DNA of 64,000 nt from Uranotaenia lowii (taxonomy: Eukaryota; Arthropoda; Insecta; Diptera; Culicidae). The stretch covers positions 425,425,324 through 425,489,323 of the forward strand of contig NC_073692.1 of the NCBI RefSeq assembly GCF_029784155.1, read 5' to 3'. The notes under the pieces are model-generated. The model ran no database searches. It was not told where the DNA came from and saw only the letters and a program-made list of their open reading frames with translations. The position numbers were made by a program, and so were the translations under genes. Shown one piece after another: positions 1-11,589 of the stretch. Each line of letters starts with the position of its first letter. Position 1 is the first letter of the stretch.

Positions 1-500
1 CCTCATTGTGTTTGTAGTTTTTTAGTCGCAACTTATGTTTTTGAGACGTCTGTTCATATTTATCTCACTGCACAGCGGTTCAGAACGGGAATTTAGCAAG
101 GCAAAATTAATATTCTGCGTTATTAAGATTTAGACAAACGGAGTTTTCAGCTTCACCAATAAGGCCGTTGTGGTTGAAAACTCATCCATGTTTTCGAGCA
201 GAGTTTTCACATGAGTAAATTTCAGTTTTTAGGTTTGTATGGGAAAAATAGAATATTTCGTACTGAAAATCATTGCATTTTGATTTTCCCTGTCTACAAA
301 AGGTATACAAAAAAGGACTCGTCAGTCGATTCGATTTCATTCTCCTTTTGCCGTCAAACTGAATAGACGTAGCTGCGCTTCAATCTGAGTTTGTGTTAAC
401 AGATTATCACCGCTGGTTTATGATTTTTAATTGAATGATTAATGGCATTTCGTTGAACTATTCATTCTAATAGGAATAAGTGGCAGGGATCCGCATCCTC
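1..500. other. AT-rich spacer, nothing recognised
   Basis: I see no coding region, RNA gene or clear repeat here. The sequence is AT-rich with stops in all frames and runs directly into the 18-bp minisatellite. Confidence 0.5.
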
Positions 501-753
501 CATGTCATCGCATGTCGCGTTGTCAGATTATGTCACATAGTCGAATTGTGTTGCATGATCGGATTATGTAACATGGTCCGATTATGTTGTATGGTCTGAT
601 TATGTTGCATGGTCGACTATTGTTGCATGGTCAGATTATTTTGCATGGTCGAATTATGTCACATGTTCGATTTTGTTGCATGAGCTAAGCTCGTTAACAT
701 GAGCGGATTGCGTCATATGATCGATAATGTTGCATGATTGGATTATGTCATAC
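501..753. repeat. 18-bp minisatellite, block 1
   Basis: Imperfect tandem copies of an 18-bp unit close to GATTATGTTGCATGGTCG, with occasional 17-bp units. Two unit flavours alternate irregularly, one with TTGCAT and one with CACAT at the centre. Most units differ from each other by one to three bases, so the array is old or evolves slowly. Block 2 (2276-2762) has the same unit, and the last unit here shares a long exact word with the first unit of block 2. Confidence 0.85.
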
Positions 754-2275
754 TAATCACTTATCACTAATCATACTTCCATAGCCAGAACTTATGTCTG
801 AGTCCCAAAGAATAATAAAATGTGTTATTATTCTTCTTTTCTTAGTTCATGTTTTTGATCATTTTAACATAAAAATATTAAAATAATTAAAAACACAAAG
901 TGGTTGGGCCTACCATGGAGCAGAGAACGCAGAGACATCCGGAACACAGGAACAGGAAGAAACGTGGACCACCAGTACCATACGTTTCAAATGGGCAGTA
1001 TCGTTGGAAGCATGCTAATAAAAATGCTCCTTGATGAAGAAACCAAGCTTAATGTACCTATAGTGATTTCGCCAATCGCAGGGACTATTCTTCAGCGGTT
1101 GGAAATGATTTATTTTGTACACAGAAATCGCAAAACTTTAGAATAGAAGATTTTGAAGAATTGGTGTAGTAAATAAAAGGATTGGAAATTGCTAAGCTAT
1201 AATTTCTGTTTTGGATTTCTGTGTTCAATCATTTCTGGTCATCGACCAAGGATAAAGCGCCTTTGCTCGCTCTTGAAAAGAAAAAAGAACAAAGAGAAAA
1301 TAAGTACAAAATAAACCTTTCGAGATCTGTTTAGAACTCGAAAGGTTTTCTAAGCAATCAATATAGCAATCTTTCTTTAAGAAAATAAAGTGAACTTTCA
1401 TAAAGAAGATAAATATTGATCAACGGGTCACCATTTATGTTCTATAATCAAAATAATAACTTTTCATTTAGAAAGAATTTGTTGTATCTAATTGTACATT
1501 TCCTTCAGTCCCCAGATTTAGCTCAGTCTTTTATCAGTTCCACGTTGATGTACACTTTTAGCTCATATGCAATAGAACAAAATTGAAATAAAACTTGAGT
1601 TAACTTAAAACAAAACTAATCTTTAAAGTTTTTATAGATACCTTAAATACTACTAAATATTAAACTAATATAAAAATATTTAAATCACTCAAATTTGAAC
1701 TATTATGAAAAGATACTTATCATTTAGCCATTAATTGGCTTCAGCAATTTTCAGCGGCTCACCAGCAGAAACGACAAATTGTTTTTGTCATAGCACGCCT
1801 TGAACTATTAGTTAAGGACTTCCCGGAAAACTCACCTTCCCACAACATTTCCAAACATAACCACTGCCCCAAGCTTTTTAACCGAATCATCACGACTACC
1901 TTTCTTCACTTAATAAAAGCATTTCATTTGTTGGACGTACAAAACACAATCACTAAAAGTGCAAATCCTAAAATTAATAGGAAACCAATTCTAGGCTTTA
2001 AGATCCACTCTTTAATTTTTCTTGCCCAGCAGCATAAACAGGCTTCAACACATTCGCTCCAAGCAAATTTAATGCAGCATAAAAAAAACAACACCACAAG
2101 CTTTCAGGAGCAACTTTCGATTTTTAATCATTGTACACACATCCGTCTGCGCGTTAAAAACATTTTGAAATAGATTTTCACAAAATTTCTTTTTAAATGA
2201 AGAAATAATTATTAATTTTCACTGGAACGAAAAACAAACACGTGCGATGCCATCGGGTCACCGCCTACTTCCCCT
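754..2275. other. 1.5 kb segment separating two minisatellite blocks
   Basis: This AT-rich stretch lies between the two blocks of the 18-bp repeat. Open frames in it are no longer than about 80 codons and show no domain I recognise. A basic open stretch near 904-1146 has no family signature. The segment could be an insertion that split one array, because the array sequence on both sides shares the word TTGCATGATTGGATTATG followed by TCATAC. That word is also repeat-like, so it is not conclusive as a target duplication. No polyA tail or clear inverted ends were seen. Confidence 0.4.
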
Positions 2276-2762
2276 TGCATGATTGGATTATGTCATACGG
2301 TCCAATTATGTTGCATGATCGGATTATGTCATATGGTCGATTATGTTGCATGGTCGGATGTCATATGATCGAATATGTTGCAGAGTCTGACTATGTTGCA
2401 TGTTAGAATTATGTCACATGGTCGATAATGTTGCATAGTCAGATTATGTCACATTTTCGATTATGTTACATGATCATATTTTATCACATGGTCAATTATG
2501 TTGCATGGTCAGAATATGTTGCATGATCGGATTTTGTCACATGGTCCGATTATGTCTCATGGTCAATTGTGTTGCATGTCAAATTATTTTGCATGGTCGA
2601 TTATGTTGCATGATTGGATAATGTCACATGATCCGATTATGTCATATGGTCAGATCATGTCACATTGTCGATTATGTTGCATGGTCGGATTATGTCGTGC
2701 CAGTTTATGCCTGCTCAGATTATGTTTCATGATAAGATAATGTCACACGGTTAAATTCTGTT
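2276..2762. repeat. 18-bp minisatellite, block 2
   Basis: Same 18-bp unit as block 1, about 27 units, with 17-bp and truncated units towards the right end. Because 18 is a multiple of three, one frame stays open across part of the block (2498-2740) and reads as a His/Met/Leu-rich peptide. I regard that as a repeat artefact, not a gene. Confidence 0.85.
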
Positions 2763-3004
2763 ATATGGATGAAATTTCTCAGATATTGTCATTTTGACAC
2801 TGCCACATGAAGATCATTACGTGAATACACCATAAGTTCACATATTCAATACAATTCTATACAAGCTATACATTGACAAGCAAAAATTGGCGTAATTCTA
2901 CATTTAGCGGTCTATTACTTTATTACTACTTCCTCAACTTTTTTTTCTTCGGAATCGAGCCTGCCAATTGTTTTGGTGCTAATATATGAAATCTTTAAAG
3001 AAAA

Positions 3005-3083
3005 TAGCGCCGATGTGTTTTGGTATCGGCAAGAAATCTTTTGGGTTCGAATGCCATAAATGGCCGACAGATAAGATTTGTTT
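3005..3083 (+). mobile_element. Internally deleted tRNA-derived SINE relic
   Basis: The segment starts with GCGCCGATGTG, jumps to TGGTATCGGCAAGAAA and continues with a GGGTTCGAA word and GACAGATAAGAT. This matches, in order, the head and body of the full SINE at 37203-37564 but lacks the tRNA-like middle, including the true A and B boxes. It is a dead copy of the same family. The right boundary is uncertain and may extend towards 3120. Confidence 0.6.
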
Positions 3084-3466
3084 TCTTATATAACTGACTA
3101 TATAATAAGTATGTGCAGCTGGCCAGGTTTAAACATGGATGCCGGAAAACCTGTGAGTAAAGCTAATTGACTCGTTCTTCCAGAAAATATCCACATCAAC
3201 ACACGCAATACATTCACTCCATAACAGTTCATACGAATCCATTCGGTTCGGGTGCAATATATGCGCTGCATTGGAGATTTGTTGAACTAAATGCTTGTGA
3301 ACACATACTTTGGCAGCAGCTGCGGTGAATCCGTGCACCCATGGTAGTTAACAAACATAAATTATTAATTCACTAAATTTTCTGTTAAACATCTTCATTG
3401 AAGACCATAACTTTGTATCTAATTAGGCAAAAAACTTATTAGCTGATTAACAGAGATATGTCTTTT

Positions 3467-3604
3467 GGCATTGAAAAGTAAAAAAATCAATTGATATCAC
3501 TGCTGGTGCCTCGCGTAGTTTAGAATGGAAAGAAGTTATGCAATACTTCTTTCGGCACCTAGCAGTGATGTCAATTGAATTTATTATTTTTTTTTTCAAT
3601 GCCA
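3467..3604. repeat. 138-bp near-perfect inverted repeat (hairpin)
   Basis: The outer arms are GGCATTGAAAA and TTTTCAATGCC. Moving inwards, TCAATTGATATCACTGCTGG pairs with TAGCAGTGATGTCAATTGA, then GGTGCC pairs with GGCACC. After an unpaired stretch on the left, GAAAGAAGT and ACTTCTTTC close the inner stem around TATGCAAT. The shape suits a tiny fold-back MITE or a hairpin RNA precursor. No transposase ends or target duplications were identified, so the class is open. Confidence 0.7.
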
Positions 3605-4399
3605 GAATAAATTTAACACCTCATAACTGCGACAGAGTTATTTAGTGGAAAATTTCCTTGAATGAATTTAAAAATTGGCACAAATACCAAAAGCAGGCTC
3701 GATTCCAAAGAAGAAATAAAAAATAACATGTTGATTTTTCAGTATAAAACATTCAATTTTCCCATTCAAACCTAAATGTTGAAATTCACTTATGTAAACC
3801 TCACATAAAGATACTGAAAAAAAAATCATGAATGAGTTTTGAACCCAAACGAAGCTTTTAAACCCCAGGGTTTGAGAAATTTGAAAATGACTCAAAATCG
3901 CCTTAGTCTATTGTGATAGTATCCCTGAAGGATAATACTAAGGCGACAAGGCATTTCCAAGTACATATCAGAGTTATATTATTGAGCCCCCCACCACACG
4001 CTCAGGTGGTTTTGAAAAGGCCTGATATTTGTACCGAAAAAAACAATGTCGAATATCAGGATATTAGTTAAATACGTGTTGTGAGCCTATGTTATATGTT
4101 GAATAATTCTAAAGGGAATCATTCGATTGCTTTGATTCAGGATATTGGTGTTTGTCAAACAGGATTTTCAATGAAATTTAAACAAAACCCGGGGTGATTT
4201 GAAAACAATTTTTGAACTCATATAAAATGTTAAACTTAAAATACGAATGAACTTATTGTCTTTTCGAAGCTCGCGAATGCTGCCAATTTTTACTTATTGA
4301 AAACAAATATTGAAAAAAAACGTTAAGTAACATTGAACTCCATCCATCACCAACACGGCTTAACCAGTAAAATATGTAGGTCATGTGTCATGCCAGTCA
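3605..4399. other. AT-rich spacer up to the first gap
   Basis: No gene or repeat family recognised. The open frame at 3668-3895 (minus) is short, AT-driven and without domain features. Confidence 0.45.
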
Positions 4400-4899
4400 N
4401 NNNNNNNNNNNNNNNNNNNNNNNNNNNNNNNNNNNNNNNNNNNNNNNNNNNNNNNNNNNNNNNNNNNNNNNNNNNNNNNNNNNNNNNNNNNNNNNNNNNN
4501 NNNNNNNNNNNNNNNNNNNNNNNNNNNNNNNNNNNNNNNNNNNNNNNNNNNNNNNNNNNNNNNNNNNNNNNNNNNNNNNNNNNNNNNNNNNNNNNNNNNN
4601 NNNNNNNNNNNNNNNNNNNNNNNNNNNNNNNNNNNNNNNNNNNNNNNNNNNNNNNNNNNNNNNNNNNNNNNNNNNNNNNNNNNNNNNNNNNNNNNNNNNN
4701 NNNNNNNNNNNNNNNNNNNNNNNNNNNNNNNNNNNNNNNNNNNNNNNNNNNNNNNNNNNNNNNNNNNNNNNNNNNNNNNNNNNNNNNNNNNNNNNNNNNN
4801 NNNNNNNNNNNNNNNNNNNNNNNNNNNNNNNNNNNNNNNNNNNNNNNNNNNNNNNNNNNNNNNNNNNNNNNNNNNNNNNNNNNNNNNNNNNNNNNNNNN
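4400..4899. other. Assembly gap (500 N)
   Basis: A run of exactly 500 N, the usual placeholder for a gap of unknown size. Open reading frames spanning it are meaningless. Confidence 0.99.
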
Positions 4900-6487
4900 A
4901 AATAAACGAATTATTAAAAAAAAAAAACGACTTGAACGTGGTTGTTGTGAAAGTGGTATTGTAACGTTGAATTGAAACATCTTATTTTGAACTTTTCTCA
5001 TCGATTAGATTTTTTCAAATATTGGAAAAATTGTTTAGATTTTCTCAGTTTTTTTTGGGGATTTTCCTGATTTGAATGCTTACTGGACAAATCAAGGAAC
5101 GTAAGCCTAACGACAGATTCATTTACGACATTTCTATGGTTCTGTGCATCATGATGTGTTGTTATTATCATTGTTTAAATTATTCCTTTTGAGTTTTTAT
5201 AGACCATAAGTTGATAGTAAAATACTCTAGGAGACTTGCGATTGCGACACATAGGGTTATTTTCACTACCAAACAACTTTCTTCATATTGTGGAGTTTGG
5301 CTTCATATAGTAAGAAATTGAAAAATTCCTTGAATGGTATTTAAAAATTTGCCCTTTTGAATTTGTTAGCTGAGATCTCGAATTCCCGGGGCGTTGCGCA
5401 GTGGTTTGACAGGCCAAATAAATGTTAGAATTTAAACCTTGCTAAAACATTTTTTTAATTAGACTGACATCTAATGTTTTAAGGAATGATTGGAAAGAAA
5501 ACGATATTTTCCTGAACTTCCAACTTCTGTTTCCAAGAAAAAAATTAGAACAAAAATCCAAAAAATTATATCTAAGTATATGAAATAGTATTCACTGCGG
5601 TTCCAAAACTCAATTAATTATGTATTTTATTTACTAAAGTCATAAATTGCCTTCGATCTAACAGTTTTTAGAGAAGAAAAACATCTTAAGTCTTGTGAGT
5701 TGCTTAATTTCACTTAATTTTTTTTTATTTCGAACCACTGTGTTCTGTAGAAGACCACGTGGCATTTGCTCGGCAAACTGCAATGCAAATGCTGTTCGCA
5801 TGCATACTAATGTACCTTCGATTCATGGTTCCCAAATAGCAAATTTTGCATTTTCAATGCTCGGATATGACTTTTAGTTATCTCTTATGTTCTCCAACTT
5901 ATTTCGAAGCTTAAGTTGATAGAATTGGTTTTATCATACAACCCAGTTAATATGTTAACATTTGTGCATAGTTTGAAATAAATTTTAATGTAAAACATCA
6001 GCCCTGAAATACCTCTTTAATGAACATGTATTTAATCCAGCTTCCAACACTTGTGGTGTATTTCGATTGAAGTTGCATGCCAAGAAAAGGAACAAAATAA
6101 GTTTTAAATTTTTATTCAAAACCTAAATAAATATTCATTCTTTTGTCTTTCTAGTATTTTTTGATTTTTAGCCGAGTTTAACTGTAGGCATTAGTATTTA
6201 TTGCAAATTTTTCAAATGAATGTCCGCGTTTGAAATCGCAAATGAGTTCATCTGATTTTCATATGGTGATTTCCAACATAATTGCCTCGGATGCAGATCG
6301 AAAAAAATTAACTACTTTAATAAAGTACAAACAATAAAAAAATTCGTTATGCACAAATTTGAAATAAATGATTCTCTGCGCAATGAAAATATATTCAAAT
6401 TTTTTTAGCTCAATTTGGACCTGAAAAACATGAAAGACATGTTGGCATGCCAAGAAAAGGACCATGCCAAAATAGGGCTCACTTACC
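4900..6487. other. AT-rich spacer with a short direct repeat
   Basis: No gene recognised. The word GCATGCCAAGAAAAGGA occurs at about 6076 and again at about 6444, just before the LINE fossil. The two copies may mark an old insertion or duplication of about 370 bp. The 60-codon open frame at 5695-5877 has no recognisable features. Confidence 0.4.
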
Positions 6488-7375
6488 CTAGAGAAGGTGG
6501 TCCAGAGCAGGATACAGCTCTACATCGAAGGTGCGAACGGTCTATCCGACAAACAGTATGATTTTCGGAAAGGCCGCAGCATTCACCTGGCAGACGAAGC
6601 CAGGCTGAAGAAAAGGAGAGGAGACCTTGTTTTTGTTTTTCTGGGATTTTAACACTCTCGTGTTATTCTTCCCCCATTGGAGAGGAGACCGGTTTTACGC
6701 AGTGTTCACCCTTGACGTGAAGAAAGCCATCAACAGCGTCAGTTGGGCAGCGATTGTGTCGTCGCTCATTTGTTTAAATATTTCGGCTTATATCCGTAGG
6801 ATGATGGAGTGTTACTTCCGTAATCGCCAAATACAGTAATTGACCAGTGAGGGACTGGAAACAGTGAGTGTTTCGGCAGGGATTCCACAAGGATCGATAC
6901 TAGGCGTTTAGCTCTCTACAAGACCAAGATGGTGCTGATCACAAACCTGATTTCAGCACATTCAGGGATGATTGCAGCTGGACCGTGCGCAATGGCATCT
7001 AAGCGTGCGTTCAAGTAGGTACTTGGGGTTGATGATCGTCAACCGGCTGGGTTTTACGGCCCACATCAACTACGCCTGCAAAAGAGCAGCAATGAAGACA
7101 GATACATCTCGCGGGCCCTGTCGAATAACTCGGCAAACCGATGCAGCAGAAAGAGGGTCCTGGCGAGCGTGACCTCGTCACGTTTCGTGTTTTGTGGTAC
7201 GGAGCGGCAGCTCTGAGCAGGCAGTGTAATCTGCAGAAACTCTGCAGCGTGCAGCGGCTGTTGAACCTGCAAGTTATCAGCACTTACCGAACAGTGTCCT
7301 CGGAGCTATTGATGTTATGGCGGGGGTCATGTCAATCTCGGTCTTTTAAGAGGAAGATATGTACATATCTTCTGC
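6488..7375 (+). pseudogene. R1-clade non-LTR retrotransposon, reverse transcriptase fossil
   Basis: Translation in shifting plus-strand frames gives, in order, pieces typical of R1-type LINE reverse transcriptases. Near 6488-6610 is an LEKVVQSR start and a GLSDKQYDFRKGRS word (fingers region). At 6700-6830 is AVFTLDVKKAINSVSWAAI (palm motif A region). Near 6870-6905 is VSAGIPQGSILG (motif B). At 7025-7095 is YLGLMIVNRL followed by INYACKRAAM, and near 7300-7365 is a DVMAGVMSIS-like piece. At least three frameshifts and a deletion removing the YADD catalytic block are present. Such enzymes copy their own RNA at a nicked target; this copy is dead. Endonuclease and gag regions are not visible upstream. 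Clade assignment is from motif memory, with Jockey-type relatives as the alternative. Confidence 0.75.
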
Positions 7376-8820
7376 TATGAGTACAAGCACATGTCATATG
7401 CCTGGTTCGTCGCGTGCGTGTGTAGGATATCTCCACCGTTACCGCCGCGGAGTATCTGAGTAGAACGTGCCCTCTGCGACGGAGGCTGCGGGGATAAGAC
7501 TCCGCAGTGTAACCTATGGAAAAGCTACTGCCCAGCATTTTTACGCTCGCCTTTCTTTAAACCCCTCAAAGGACCAGAAATGGCTTGCCATTTGTCGACT
7601 TAGTAGTTGCCTCCAGAAATGTAAAATGTCTTCTAATGTCAGGTCCCTCGTTCTTGGTACAATTCGCCCTCTAGCGGCACCGGACACTCAACTGCTTACC
7701 GTACCTTGTAGATACACTAGCACTGCTTGGATGGGTTTAGTTTGCGTGGCATGTAGTGCAGTACGGTGTTGTTTTGGATGTGTGGATCTGCGAAGCTTGC
7801 TTCGAGTCGATGGCACGGTATGATGATCTCGTGCACTAGGTGTACCAGCTGACTCCGGCCTTGATTTTGGGTGTTTTGTTACTTAGTAGTTCTCTACACA
7901 CGCACTCGGTTATTTGAGTCGTAATTGACCGTATTATAACGGGTCTCCACGTTCGGAACTAGCACTTAGGATTAAAAAATACGGATGTTAACACAATTGC
8001 GCGTTAATTTTGTGGCTACGTATAGTAAATCTGCCAAAAAAAAAGCTGAAATCTGAGAGATGTGCTCCTCATGGATTCTATAACATTGCAGCCTTGTGCT
8101 CTGAGGAGGGGCAAAGAGGAGAGGACATCGAGCCAAACTTAGCGGAGCCAAGACTTCAAGTCGTTAGAGGTCTCTAGCAGTAGGATTTCATTTGGGTGTG
8201 TGAATAGGAAACATATATACATACATCTAAAAAATTTAACTCCAGGTGTTGTGTACATTTGTTTGTTGTGTACACTTTGTTTGGTGAATAACTTTTGAGT
8301 GCACAGATGGATATTAATGAAACTTCCACTGAAGCTACCTAGTTTTGAAATGCGTAAGTGTCAAAACTTTGTGACAATCTGTCCAGTGAATTTAGAGTTA
8401 TCACCCATTACTGAAGTTCATTGACCAAATTTTTTGGGCAGGGTCAAGAAAAATCCACAAATGTCTCAATTGGAGACCCGAAAACAGCTGGAAACCAACA
8501 ATTCGACCAAAATTTACATAGACAATCGATCGAAAAATCCAAGAGGATCCACAAGTTAGCAAAAATTTGAAAAAAAAAGGGAGATGATTGATTCCATGAA
8601 GTGAAGGAATTTCTGAGGTTTTTTCAAGCTCAATCTGAAAATATCAATTGAAGAAGTGCTAAAATGATGAATTTTCCTGACTGGTTCGTCTAGTTGACCA
8701 ATAAACAGGCTTGACTCAAAAATTTACTTCATTTCTACAAGGATGACATGCTGCCCATCGTTAAAATAAATAAATACGGTGGTTAAATCGTGCTCAAAAT
8801 ATATGGACTACTAGTGGGGA
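7376..8820. other. Spacer after the LINE fossil, unassigned
   Basis: The first part (to about 7850) is more GC-rich than its surroundings and could be the decayed 3' portion of the R1-like element. An open frame of 118 codons (7467-7823, plus) has no recognisable domain, is cysteine-rich and overlaps no conserved motif, so I do not call it a gene. The remainder is AT-rich and featureless. Confidence 0.4.
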
Positions 8821-9372
8821 CCCAGCAAACATAACATCGCATTAGAAATGTCAGCACAACTCGTTAACAATGTTAATTCGAATCGTAATTCCTACCAAAC
8901 CAGGCAAATGATCGTAAAAATGGATAGTTAAAGTCTACCGACTCGGATATGACAAAATTGCGCCATGTTTGCAAATTTGTCTCCCGCGTGCGGGATTCAA
9001 GTGAGAAAACAACCTTGTTGTTGTCTCTGCGATTAGCAGTGCAACCAGATTTCTAAAAAACAGAGGGTCCATTTGGTTAAACTGTCCAATGAGAGAAGCA
9101 GCAAATATTGTCGCTGGCAACGGTTTGCATGCATTGAGAGCAAAACTTGCGCTCTCTCGCATACTGTCAGGATGTACGGTAAAAGGTGTTGTATATCGTC
9201 CAATTTTTACAACACTTATCGCATAAGCCAGAAGTTAAAAATATGTATGTATATTGCCTCCACTTTAGTACGTAAATGCTGTTTTTTCGAGTTATATAAG
9301 ATAATTTTATAATGTATATGAAACGTATAGCAAAGTTTGTTGGGAAATATACCTACAAAAATGTTTGCTGGG
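8821..9372 (+). mobile_element. 552-bp MITE with CCCAGCAAACAT ends (copy 1)
   Basis: The element begins CCCAGCAAACAT and ends ATGTTTGCTGGG, a perfect 12-bp terminal inverted repeat. It has no coding capacity, so it would have depended on a transposase supplied elsewhere. Two more copies occur in the window (36561-37094, and 38793-39300 in reverse). All share an internal ATATGTATGTATATTGCCTC word and a GAGAGCAAAAC word. Flanking bases give no convincing target duplication, so the superfamily is undetermined. Confidence 0.8.
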
Positions 9373-11589
9373 GAGATATTGTTAATGTAAAAAATTTCGC
9401 AATGACAGCAGAACGAACTCTTTAGTGGTCACCTGGCAGAAACTTTTCATTGACAAGTCTCGCCTGTATTTTCCGGAGATAAACAAGAAGACAAAATTGA
9501 AAATTTTGATGTCTAGTACTTGAGGAGGCTAACGATCTGTGGAAACTGCAAATCACTCAGTGTTTCATATCGATTGACTCGATGAATGGATAAATGTACA
9601 AATAAAACTGCCTTCAAATGCGACTGTTTTCCCTGCAAATCACTTCAATAGGTCATAAAAAGTTTATACTCCGTTTTAGTAGACTCTGGGATCTTGTAAA
9701 TACGCAAAACTGCGAAGGAGTGATAGAAAGTCAAATATGTAGTTTTTGTGCCGAAGGAGGACAATCGGCGAAATTCATTATTAATTAGATAAAATCAAAA
9801 ATGTTGAGTAATTGCAAAAATAATAGATACAAAGATACCTAGCTCTATATAATTTTCATACAAATGCCAACAGACAATCTTTTAACAAACATTAACACCA
9901 TCTACTGACAGAAAAGGTCAACATTTCTTGATAATTGAAGTTTTCGCTCGTACCCTTCGTTTCGGATGGTTAAAATACACTCTGATACTCTTTAATTCAT
10001 TTTTGGAAAAAATTGCAAAATGCACTATTACATAATTTTACCCATTTTTGAAGGAAACCTATGCCACTGACTTAATCAAAAGGTAACTAGATTTATGCGC
10101 AATCAAATTCCTCGATCAAAACAGTGAATATCATAACAGACGAGTACTGACGTTCACAAAGTTCTCACGTTTCCTCTCTTTCTTCAGATAAATTAAAATC
10201 GAATATTCTTGTGAAAAGTAATGACAATTTAAATACCAATTTGAAGACATTGATTCACAAAAAAGTTTGTGAAAATAATTACAATCTTAAGAGATGTGAA
10301 AATTGATTTCAATCGGAGCATAGTCATGAAGATTTTTAACAGCTTAGAATACAATCAAAGAAAGTATTGTGATTATTTTCAGTTTTGGCGACTGTTTGTG
10401 AAAGCTCAGAATATGAAGATCATATGACCATTATTTTCACCGCAGTGGTGGATTTTCTTTGTAGTTTCTACTAGATTGTTACTAAATTTATGTTATTTAC
10501 TTACAATGATGAACAAAGTATTCAATTGACGTTAACTCGTCGCATTTACTGGAGTTTACACAGAAACTCTAACTAGTTTGTGAAAATTGAAGATTTTTAT
10601 ATGTCAATAGATGCTGGGAAATGTTTTCTATCTAAAGACACGAAAACCCCTAAACTCAACTTGCTAAGGATCTTGCGATCAAGAGTTTTTGGCGATGTGG
10701 CTAGGTTTTTTTGATTGGTATCATCATTTATGTTACAATACAGTTTTTTTGCAAGGCCTCAATCCAAACTAGTTCAATTTATTGAGATGCACATAAAAAT
10801 TATTTGGTTTTGTATTGTTTATTATATTTGATTTTTTATACCCTTGATTAATTTTGGTTTATCATGTTTTAATCGTACCTAATTATTTCACCTTACTTTA
10901 CCTTTTAATATCTTGGTGTATTTTGTTGACTAAGAAATTTAAATTCTTCCTGTGAATCCTTTTACTCACTATCTATTTTGGGGCGATTTTTAAGTCATTT
11001 ACAGCATTTGAATGTTAAACGAACAACGAATTTCAACTTTTACTCGTAAGGCTTTTTCATCTAATACCAATATGGTAGGATTTATTGCCATTTATTGCCA
11101 GAAATTTCTCAAAGAAAAAGACTTTTTTTTTATAGATAGATTTTATTCAATGTAAAAACTCAGAAGAAAAACCTTAATGAACTTGTGTTCCTCTAAAAGG
11201 TTTCATTTGCAGCTAACAAGGAACTTTGAATGTGGAATACTGACTCTGATACTGAAAAGCTAATTCTGAAGAACCAATACTGCCTGAAGAATATTTCAAC
11301 AAAAAAAACCACTCCGAAAAAGACTTCAGTGTAATTGTTGTGCGAATTAACCCTCAGACTGCAAGTTTTTTTTAAACCTGTATAAATTAGGGTTTCCTCC
11401 TTAGCGTGTTTATACTAAGTAGTTGCATTTCTGCCGAAAAATTTGATGGTGGCGCTTTTTGAATTTGTCCGTCGATTTCCGTTAGAGTTCCGAATCTTGT
11501 AATGGATTATTTTTGGTAATTGTAAAGGCTCCAGAAAACAGAAAACGTTATCAAATGTAGCCTTGATTCGGAAAAAGGTAAGTTCATAG
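9373..11589. other. AT-rich spacer, nothing recognised
   Basis: About 2.2 kb with stops throughout, no domain-bearing frame and no tandem repeat that I could see. Confidence 0.45.

Noticed and set aside
2498..2740. 80-codon His/Met-rich protein
   Set aside because: It is the translation of the 18-bp minisatellite.
4333..5001. Frames of about 190-206 residues spanning 4400-4899
   Set aside because: They are almost entirely N-derived unknown residues across an assembly gap.
7467..7823. 118-codon cysteine-rich protein
   Set aside because: No recognisable motif; it lies in the GC-richer tail behind a dead LINE and is probably accidental.
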